Below, one piece after another: positions 1 through 5,018 of a stretch of 6,937 nt of DNA. The translations under genes were made by a program, and so were the position numbers. The first letter of the stretch is position 1, and every line of letters begins with the position of its first letter. The notes under the pieces are model-generated. The model did not search any database. It was not told the origin of the DNA and worked only from the letters and a program-made list of their open reading frames with translations. Source of the DNA: Pseudomonadota bacterium (GTDB taxonomy: Bacteria; Pseudomonadota; Gammaproteobacteria; Burkholderiales; Burkholderiaceae_C); assembly GCA_023442945.1 (NCBI GenBank), contig JAEZWW010000092.1:1-6937 (forward strand), written 5' to 3'.

Positions 1-3000
1 GCGCTGCACGCCGCGCGCGCGGCGGCGCTGGGGCCGGGCAGTGCGGCCCCGCCAGCGGACGCGGATCTGCGCGCGGCGTCGGCCCCGCCCACGCAGCCTG
101 TCCTGCCCCGCATTCCCCCGCTGCAACTGATCTACGGCAGCGAATTCCGTTTTGACCAGCCGCCCGTGCGGCCGGCCGAAGCGGCGCCCGCGGGGTGCCC
201 AAAAAGCGCGGTGGCGGAAACGGCCGATGCTCCTGAATCGGGAGCTGCCTGCGCAAATCCCTCTAGGGCCGAAGGCCGATTTGATTCAAAAAAGGCAGGC
301 GCAGACCTCGACGAACGTCCCACCCAGGCAGCCGCTGCCACGCACGATGGCCGCAGCCACGACGCTTGCCACGACAGCAGCTGGGTTGCCGCCGCCGCTG
401 CCGCGCCTCCCCCGACCACCGTGTCCACAACAGCCCACGCTGAAACCGACACCGACACCGACACCGACACCCCCCACCAGCCTTTTCACCTCGGCACGCT
501 GGTGGTGCTGGCGCGCGACCTGGCCGGCTGGGGCGCGCTGTGCACCTTCATCACGCGTTGCCGTGGCGCCGCGGCCAAAGGCGCGTACCGCCTGCCGCCG
601 CTGGCCGTGGCGCTGGCCGCGCTGCCGGGTTGCGAATGCCTGTGGGCGCCTTGCCGCAGCAGCTGGACGGGGGGCGACATTGCTCCTGAATTGGAAGCTG
701 GCCGCGCAGATGGCACTAGGGCCGCAGGCGTTTTTTCTTTGATGAGTGGCATCTTGTTGGAGCTGCACGGCGAGGCCAGCGACCCGCTCTGGCTGTTGGC
801 GCTGCAGCGCCTGTCGGCCGCCACCGGCTTGCCGCTGGTCGCTGCGGGCGACGTGCACATGCACGTGCGTGCCCGCAAGCGCCTGCAAGACGTGATGACC
901 GCCATCCGCCTGGGCCGCCCGGTGCAGGCCTGCGGGTTCGAGTTGCAGCCCAATGGCGAACGCCACCTGCGCCCGCTGGCGCGGCTGAGCGACTTTTATC
1001 CGCCAGGCACGCTGGCCGCCACGCAGGCGGTCGCCGCGCGCTGCCACTTCCGGCTGCAAGAGGTGAAGTACAACTACCCGCAAGAGGCCGTGCTGCCCGG
1101 CCTCAGCCCCACCCAGACCTTGGCCCGGCTGGTGCGCGAAGGCGCGGCGTGGCGCTTTCCGGGCGGCACCTTGCCGCACATCCAGGCCTTCATCGACAAA
1201 GAGCTGGCGCTGATCGCCGAGTGCCGCTACGAGATGTTCTTTCTCACCGTGCACGACATCGTGCGCGCGGCGCGGCGCATGGGCATCCTGTGCCAGGGGC
1301 GCGGTTCGGCCGCCAACTCGGTGGTCTGCTACTGCCTGGGTATCACCGAGGCCGACCCGCGCATCTCCAACCCGCTGCTGGAGCGCTTCATCAGCCGCGC
1401 GCGCCGCCACGAGCCACCGGACATCGACGTCGACTTCGAGCACGAGCGGCGCGAAGAAGTCATCCAGTACATCTACCGCAAGTACGGCCGTCACCGCGCC
1501 GCCCTGGCCGCCACCGTCATCTGCTACCGCACCCGCAGCGCCCTGCGCGACGTGGGCATGGCGCTGGGGGTGGACGCGCGCTTGATCGACGCTTTCTCCA
1601 AAGACCACCACTGGTTTGACGACGGTCTGGCCGAGCATCGGCTGGGCGAGTTGGCCGCCCAGGTGGGTGCCGCCGTCAACCCAACGCAGGCTCAACTGTG
1701 GCTGGAGTTGACGCGGCAGCTCAAAGGCGCGCCGCGCCACCTCAGCCAGCACGTCGGCGGCTTCGTGCTGACCGAAACGCCGCTGCACCGCCTAGTGCCG
1801 GTCGAGCCCGCCGCCATGACCCGCGACGGCGATTGGGAAAACACCCTGGGCGTGCTGCCCGATGAGGCCGACGCCGGTGGTGATGACCTGGTTCCTTCCT
1901 ACGGTGATACCGGCGGCCACCCCCGTGCCGACGCGGACGCGGACGCCGCCGTTGCGCCGCCGCCCGCCGCCAGTCCGCACGAACCCTCGCCCCTGGACGC
2001 CTGGCTGCCCGCGCCGCCCGCGTTGCGCCAGGTCATCCAGTGGGACAAGGACGACCTGGAAGCGCTGGGCATGTTGAAGGTGGACGTGCTCGCGCTGGGC
2101 ATGCTCACCGCCGTGCGCCGCTGCATCGACCTGGTCAGCCAGCGGCGCGGCCAGGTCTTCACGCGCGCCGACATCCACGGCGAAGACCCCGCCACCTACG
2201 ACATGATCCGCCACGCCGACACCATCGGCACCTTCCAGATCGAAAGCCGCGCGCAGATGAGCATGCTGCCGCGCCTCAAACCCACCACCTTCTACGACCT
2301 GGTCGTGCAGGTCGCCATCGTCCGGCCCGGCCCCATCAGCGGCGGCATGGTTCACCCGTATTTGAAGGCGCGCGATCGGCAGCGGCGCGGCCTGCCGATC
2401 GAATACGAACTTTCCAGCGACGAGCGGTTGCTGTGCGGCATGGGAGCGGCCCCCTCGGGGGGCAGCGGACCACGCGAAGCGGGGGAGCGTGGGGGCCAAC
2501 CATTCCAGCCACGCCTGGCCAAGGCGCTGGCGCGCACCCTCGGCATCCCGATCTTTCAGGAACAGGTGATGGAGCTGTCCATGATCGCAGCCAACTTCAC
2601 CGCCGACGACGCCGACCGCCTGCGCCGCGCCATGGCCGCCTGGAAGCGCAAGGGCGGCCTGGGCCCGTTTGAAGCGCAGCTGACCGCCGGCATGCTGCAA
2701 AACGGTTATAGCCCCGAATTCGCCGCGCGCATCTTTCAGCAGATCCAGGGCTTTGGCGAATACGGCTTCCCGGAAAGCCACGCCTACAGCTTCGCCCTCA
2801 TCGCCTACGAAAGCGCCTGGCTCAAATGCCACGAACCCGAAGCCTTTCTGGCCGCGCTGCTCAACTCCCAGCCCATGGGTTTTTACGGGCCGTCCCAACT
2901 CATCCAGGACGCCCGCCGCCACGGCGTGCACGTGCTGCCGCCCGATGTCAGCGCCAGCGACTGGGATTGCACGCTGGCGGCACCCCCTCAATCGGGGTCA

Positions 3001-4152
3001 GATCACGATTTTTCACCACCGACCGATATGGCCGCGCTCCCGCAAGCCGAGTGCAATCAGGTCGTCGATTATTTCAAGCAGAATCCGCCGCTTGCCCTAC
3101 AACCACCAGCGCAGACAGCTACCGATTCGCTAGCAAATCAGGCAAGGCCAGCGTCCGACGCCTGCTGGTCCGAACGCCGGCCCGACCTCGGTGCTGGCAG
3201 CGCTGCGGCACAAGCCAATTTCAAGCAAAATCGGCGTTTTGCCCTACAACCACCTGCGCAAGCAGCTACCGATTCGGTAGCGGATGGTGCCGCTACTGAA
3301 GCCCGTCCCGCCGTCCGCCTCGGCCTGCGTCTGGTCAAGGGCCTCAGCAAAACCGCCGCGCAGCGCATTGAAGCCGCACGCGCCCAGCGGCCCTTTGCCA
3401 GCGTCGACGACCTGGCGCGGCGGGCGCGGCTGGACACGCGCGATCTGAACCAGCTGGCCGCCGGCGACGCGTTGGCCAGCCTGGCCGGCCACCGGCGCCA
3501 GCAGGTTTGGCGTGCCGTCAGCCCGCACGTCGGTACGCGCGGGCGCGGCGCGCCGCCCAACGGCGACGGCGCCGCCCCGAATGCGGGCGCATCGGGCGCG
3601 GCTACCTCGGGCATGGCTGGCACGCCGCCAACCCACACGTCGGGCACAACCGGCGACCTGCTGCAAGACGCCCCCATCCACGAGCCCGCGCTGGTGCTGC
3701 CCCCCGCGCCCGAGGGCGAAGACATCGTGCACGACTACGCCACGCTTGGCCTTACCCTGCGCCGCCACCCGCTGGCGCTGCTGCGCCCCAAGCTCGAGCG
3801 TTGGCGCCTCAAGACGGCGGAGCAGCTGCGCGACCTGCCCCACGGCCGCCGCGTGCGCGCCTGCGGCCTGGTCATCGGCCGCCAGCAGCCGGGCACCGCC
3901 AAGGGCACGATCTTCGTCACGCTGGAAGACGAAACCGGCCCCGTCAACGTCATCGTCTGGGCCAGCGTGCGCGAAGACGAAGCCCAGCGCAACGCCCTGC
4001 TGCGCGCGCGCCTGCTGGCCGTCGAAGGCGAATGGCAGCGCGACAAAGACAGCGGCGGCGAAGTGCGTCACCTGATCGCCCAGCGCTTTCGCGACCTCAC
4101 GCCCCTGCTGGGCCGGCTGGCGGAATTCACCAGCAGCCGGGACTTTCATTAG
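1..4152 (+). CDS. dnaE2: Error-prone DNA polymerase DnaE2/ImuC (5' end outside window)
   Basis: This is a C-family DNA polymerase related to Pol III alpha. In the family it performs translesion synthesis with ImuA/ImuB during the SOS response. The frame is open from base 1, so the start and roughly the first 60 residues (early PHP motifs) are missing; an internal GTG at 166 is not the start. Counting codons from base 1: GSEFRF at 46-51 and GDVHMH near 284 belong to the PHP domain; CQGRGSAANS is at 431-440; PDIDVDF is at 473-479, with D476 and D478 the likely metal ligands; QHVGGF is at 583-588; the third catalytic Asp is D695 in KVDVLALG; FQEQ starts at 852; a helix-hairpin-helix-like region follows about 1104; the OB fold is about 1281-1320; and the protein ends in SRDFH, as ImuC proteins commonly do. 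The visible part alone is 1383 residues, against about 1030-1100 for a whole family member. The excess lies in insertions at codons ~52-166, 607-676, 814-833, 993-1102 and ~1177-1218. Catalytic residues are intact, so it may be active. Family identity is very secure; activity is inferred. Confidence 0.96.
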   Translation, partial: ALHAARAAALGPGSAAPPADADLRAASAPPTQPVLPRIPPLQLIYGSEFRFDQPPVRPAEAAPAGCPKSAVAETADAPESGAACANPSRAEGRFDSKKAGADLDERPTQAAAATHDGRSHDACHDSSWVAAAAAAPPPTTVSTTAHAETDTDTDTDTPHQPFHLGTLVVLARDLAGWGALCTFITRCRGAAAKGAYRLPPLAVALAALPGCECLWAPCRSSWTGGDIAPELEAGRADGTRAAGVFSLMSGILLELHGEASDPLWLLALQRLSAATGLPLVAAGDVHMHVRARKRLQDVMTAIRLGRPVQACGFELQPNGERHLRPLARLSDFYPPGTLAATQAVAARCHFRLQEVKYNYPQEAVLPGLSPTQTLARLVREGAAWRFPGGTLPHIQAFIDKELALIAECRYEMFFLTVHDIVRAARRMGILCQGRGSAANSVVCYCLGITEADPRISNPLLERFISRARRHEPPDIDVDFEHERREEVIQYIYRKYGRHRAALAATVICYRTRSALRDVGMALGVDARLIDAFSKDHHWFDDGLAEHRLGELAAQVGAAVNPTQAQLWLELTRQLKGAPRHLSQHVGGFVLTETPLHRLVPVEPAAMTRDGDWENTLGVLPDEADAGGDDLVPSYGDTGGHPRADADADAAVAPPPAASPHEPSPLDAWLPAPPALRQVIQWDKDDLEALGMLKVDVLALGMLTAVRRCIDLVSQRRGQVFTRADIHGEDPATYDMIRHADTIGTFQIESRAQMSMLPRLKPTTFYDLVVQVAIVRPGPISGGMVHPYLKARDRQRRGLPIEYELSSDERLLCGMGAAPSGGSGPREAGERGGQPFQPRLAKALARTLGIPIFQEQVMELSMIAANFTADDADRLRRAMAAWKRKGGLGPFEAQLTAGMLQNGYSPEFAARIFQQIQGFGEYGFPESHAYSFALIAYESAWLKCHEPEAFLAALLNSQPMGFYGPSQLIQDARRHGVHVLPPDVSASDWDCTLAAPPQSGSDHDFSPPTDMAALPQAECNQVVDYFKQNPPLALQPPAQTATDSLANQARPASDACWSERRPDLGAGSAAAQANFKQNRRFALQPPAQAATDSVADGAATEARPAVRLGLRLVKGLSKTAAQRIEAARAQRPFASVDDLARRARLDTRDLNQLAAGDALASLAGHRRQQVWRAVSPHVGTRGRGAPPNGDGAAPNAGASGAATSGMAGTPPTHTSGTTGDLLQDAPIHEPALVLPPAPEGEDIVHDYATLGLTLRRHPLALLRPKLERWRLKTAEQLRDLPHGRRVRACGLVIGRQQPGTAKGTIFVTLEDETGPVNVIVWASVREDEAQRNALLRARLLAVEGEWQRDKDSGGEVRHLIAQRFRDLTPLLGRLAEFTSSRDFH
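229..290 (+). repeat. Dispersed hairpin repeat, copy 1, inside dnaE2
   Basis: This is copy 1 of a ~62-bp repeat found five times in the window. It opens with a hairpin (GCTCC, loop TGAATCG, GGAGC; 229-245), followed by GCTGCcTGCGCAaAT, then TAGGGC, and an A/T-richer tail. Against copy 2 about 39 of the first 48 bases are identical by hand alignment. It is translated in the dnaE2 frame as a low-complexity stretch (APESGAACANPSRAEGRF) in the middle of a ~115-codon insertion in the PHP domain. The repeat is seen directly; that it is mobile or dispersed genome-wide is inferred. Confidence 0.75.
445..471 (+). repeat. ACCGAC hexanucleotide tandem repeat in dnaE2
   Basis: Four and a half units of ACCGAC encode alternating Thr-Asp (TDTDTDTDT) at the end of the large PHP-domain insertion. 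The unit is six bases, so slippage would change protein length by two residues per unit without breaking the frame. A poly-alanine run encoded by GCC/GCT/GCG repeats lies just upstream near 388-406, confirming the low-complexity character of this insertion. Confidence 0.85.
682..743 (+). repeat. Dispersed hairpin repeat, copy 2, inside dnaE2
   Basis: Copy 2 has the same orientation and the same reading frame as copy 1. The hairpin arms at 682-698 (GCTCC / GAAGC) carry one mismatch, and the internal CGCGCAGATGG and ACTAGGGCCG blocks match copies 1 and 5. It is translated as APELEAGRADGTRAAGVF, which lines up with the copy 1 peptide. It sits in the PHP domain between PGCECLW and ILLELHG, where other ImuC proteins have a poorly conserved segment, so it may replace rather than add sequence. 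Confidence 0.75.
1819..2028 (+). other. In-frame ~70-codon insertion in DnaE2 before QVIQWDKDD
   Basis: In remembered ImuC sequences the segment VPVENAAM is followed within about four residues by TVIQWDKDD. Here VPVEPAAM ends at 1818 and QVIQWDKDD begins at 2029, so about 70 codons are extra. The encoded peptide is acidic and Ala/Pro-rich. It includes a DADADADAA run from three GACGCG/GACGCC units (1930-1947) and a Pro-rich end. I do not recognise a domain in it and found no copy of the 62-bp repeat here. It lies between the DVD motif and the third catalytic Asp (2083), which still follows normally. Confidence 0.6.
2442..2497 (+). repeat. GC-rich palindromic element inside dnaE2
   Basis: This segment holds a strong hairpin (GCCCCC 2449-2454 / GGGGGC 2458-2463, loop TCG). 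The same GGCCCCC arm (2448-2454) can alternatively pair with GGGGGCC at 2491-2497. It is unrelated to the 62-bp repeat. It resembles a G/C-rich intergenic repeat I remember as common in Comamonadaceae; a genome search would be needed to confirm. It is translated in frame as AAPSGGSGPREAGERGG, between LPIEYELSS and the conserved LARTLGIPIFQEQ, where other ImuC proteins have only a few residues. Confidence 0.65.
2982..3018 (+). repeat. Possible third repeat element with ACCCC/GGGGT hairpin
   Basis: ACCCC (2982-2986) can pair with GGGGT (2994-2998) around a 7-base loop, followed by an A/T-richer stretch ending in GATTTTTC. It lies at the start of the composite insertion and has no relationship to the flanking polymerase domains. 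Only one copy is present in this window, so calling it a repeat is a guess based on its position and hairpin. Confidence 0.3.
3073..3134 (-). repeat. Dispersed hairpin repeat, copy 3 (reverse), inside dnaE2
   Basis: Read on the minus strand this is the same repeat as copies 1 and 2. It begins with the hairpin arms GCTA...TAGC (3118-3134) around GCGAATCGG, then AGCTGtcTGCGC, TGTAGGGC and a tail ending in GCTTGAA. By hand alignment it matches copy 4 at about 53 of 62 bases. On the plus strand it is translated within DnaE2 with no stop codon. Confidence 0.75.
3220..3281 (-). repeat. Dispersed hairpin repeat, copy 4 (reverse), inside dnaE2
   Basis: This is the copy with the best hairpin: GCTACC / GGTAGC, a perfect 6-bp stem at 3265-3281 with a 5-base loop. 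Relative to copy 1 the fourth base pair is A-T instead of C-G, a compensatory change. It is translated in frame on the plus strand as part of DnaE2. Its spacing from copy 3 (147 bases) is a multiple of three, so both are read in the same phase. Confidence 0.78.
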
Positions 4153-4153
4153 T

Positions 4154-4177
4154 CCTTCGCCCCTTCGCCCCTTCGCC
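4154..4177 (+). repeat. Three tandem CCTTCGCC octamers after dnaE2 stop
   Basis: Three exact CCTTCGCC units follow the dnaE2 TAG (4150-4152) and fill most of the 43-bp gap to the next gene. No hairpin, terminator or Shine-Dalgarno-like purine run is visible in this gap, which would fit co-transcription of dnaE2 and thpR. Confidence 0.8.
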
Positions 4178-4195
4178 CGCGACCAGCGTCCTGCC

Positions 4196-4775
4196 ATGCC
4201 CCAACGCCAGCCTACGCCCGGCACGCACCGCCTCTTCGTCTGCCTGCTGGCCGACGCGCCGCGGCGCCAGGCCATTGAGCGCCTGCGCACCGACTGGCAC
4301 TGCCCCGCTGACCTGGTGGACCGAGCCCGACCGCCTGCACGTCACCGTGGCCGATCCGCTGTACTTCACCCCGGCGGAACAGTCCCGTCTGCAAGCCGCA
4401 TTGGAGGGCCTGCGCTTTGCGCCATTTACCTTGGTATTGACCCGCGCGAGCGTCAGGCCGCGCACGCTGAGCTTCCAGGTGGCACGGTCCCCGTCTTTCA
4501 TTGCCTTGCAAAGCCAGGTGGAAGCGCTGGCCAGTCAGGCGGATGCGCCGTTCCAACGCCTGCCTGGCCCGCACGTCACGCTGTCGCGCGACGCGCACGG
4601 CGCCTCGGTGCCGCCGCTGGCGCAACCCATCGACTGGCCGGTCGCGGACGTCTGCCTCGTCTGGTCACAACTGACGGCCGATATGGGCTGCCGCCATTAC
4701 GAGGTGTTGGCCCGCTACGCGGCCGACAGTGCGCTGCAGCGGCCCGAGCCGCAGCAACTGGCCTTCGGCTTCTGA
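4196..4775 (+). pseudogene. thpR: RNA 2',3'-cyclic phosphodiesterase (2'-5' RNA ligase family), frameshifted
   Basis: This is a two-histidine (2H) phosphoesterase. The family opens 2',3'-cyclic RNA ends and was first known as 2'-5' RNA ligase. The first part reads from ATG 4196 (HRLFVCLLADAPRRQAIERL, then DWHCPADL). The family's continuation (WTEPDRLHVTV) is in the next frame, so one base in CTGGTGG (about 4313-4319) must be skipped. Both HxT motifs then lie in the second frame: HVTV at 4338-4349 and PHVTLSRD with His at 4572, followed by a conserved-looking ending (CRHYEVLARY) and TGA at 4773-4775. Removing one base gives 192 residues, normal for the family, which argues that the shift is recent or a sequencing error. 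No Shine-Dalgarno is evident upstream of 4196, so the start is uncertain. No stop lies near the shift; unshifted, translation would run on to 4828 as unrelated sequence lacking both histidines. Programmed frameshifting is possible but I see no supporting slippery site. Confidence 0.8.
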
Positions 4776-5014
4776 TCGCCGTTGCACGGTCAGGTACCCG
4801 GCGCAGAGATGGCCGCAGTCGTCCCTGATCGCCGCCCTACCGCGCCCAGTACGGTGCAGCGCGCCTGCACACCGGGTGCCCCGCAAGTAAAATCAAGGGT
4901 TTTGCGCCTGCGCGCTGCCTGCTGGGCGGACGAGGCGCACAACAAGCTGCACGGTCGCTACATTAAAAATAGCTGACCGCGCAGATGGCTGTAGGGCTGC
5001 AACCCTAAAAGATC
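4776..5014 (+). other. Intergenic region upstream of alaS
   Basis: These 239 bases hold no gene I can support. They contain a 9-bp direct repeat TGATCGCCG (4773-4781, overlapping the thpR stop, and 4826-4834), a small GCAC/GTGC hairpin near 4867-4879, a weak -10-like hexamer at 4888, and repeat copy 5 from 4957. I see no convincing Rho-independent terminator for thpR: no GC-rich stem followed by a T run. Confidence 0.6.
4888..4893 (+). promoter_or_regulatory. Possible -10 element of an alaS promoter
   Basis: TAAAAT differs from TATAAT by one base and is one of the few A/T-rich spots in this intergenic region. No good -35 hexamer is found 16-18 bases upstream, so this is a weak call. If used, transcription would start near 4900 and give a ~115-base leader containing the repeat copy 5 hairpins. 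Confidence 0.3.
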
Positions 5015-5018
5015 ATGA
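4957..5018 (+). repeat. Dispersed hairpin repeat, copy 5, forming the alaS leader
   Basis: This copy aligns with the dnaE2 copies: GCTA...TAGC hairpin arms, CTG, CGCGCAGATGG, TGTAGGGC and an A-rich tail. The first hairpin is extended here by GGTC (4953-4956) pairing with GACC (4975-4978) across a one-base bulge. A second hairpin, TAGGG (4992-4996) / CCCTA (5003-5007), is clean in this copy. The 3' tail of the alignment overlaps the alaS ATG at 5015. Outside a protein this is probably the more typical setting of the repeat. Confidence 0.65.

Larger units (their letters stand above)
2977..3306 (+). other. Composite ~110-codon insertion between DnaE2 fingers and HhH region
   Basis: ImuC proteins usually pass from ASDWDCTL through a short linker to AVRLGLRLVKGL. 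Here 330 bases separate them. The insertion contains a small ACCCC/GGGGT hairpin (2982-2998) and two reverse-orientation copies of the 62-bp repeat, separated by 85 bases. The two repeat-derived peptides are recognisably related (FKQN, then ALQPPAQ, then ATDS). Composition is Ala/Gln/Pro-rich with no recognisable domain. The reading frame is uninterrupted through all of it. Confidence 0.7.

Noticed and set aside
286..1788. Long minus-strand open frames opposite dnaE2 (also at 1792-2991 and 3244-4290)
   Set aside because: They are antisense to a clearly conserved polymerase, have low-complexity Ala/Gly/Arg/Gln/Val compositions typical of high-GC shadow frames, and match no family I know.
229..3281. 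CRISPR array or integron attC sites as explanation for the repeats
   Set aside because: Copies are irregularly spaced, in both orientations, imperfect and embedded in a coding sequence. No regular spacers and no attC core (GTTRRRY) pairs were seen.
166..4152. GTG 166 as the true start of dnaE2
   Set aside because: Codons 1-55 are open in the same frame and include LIYGSEFRF, a conserved PHP-domain segment of ImuC, so the gene begins upstream of the window.
4776..4880. Rho-independent terminator after thpR
   Set aside because: No GC-rich stem followed by a T run is present. The only hairpin (GCAC/GTGC) is 4 bp and lacks a T tract.
4953..5014. T-box or other riboswitch in the alaS leader
   Set aside because: There is no T-box sequence or terminator/antiterminator pair, and T-box control of alaS is not expected in betaproteobacteria. 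The structure is accounted for by the dispersed repeat.
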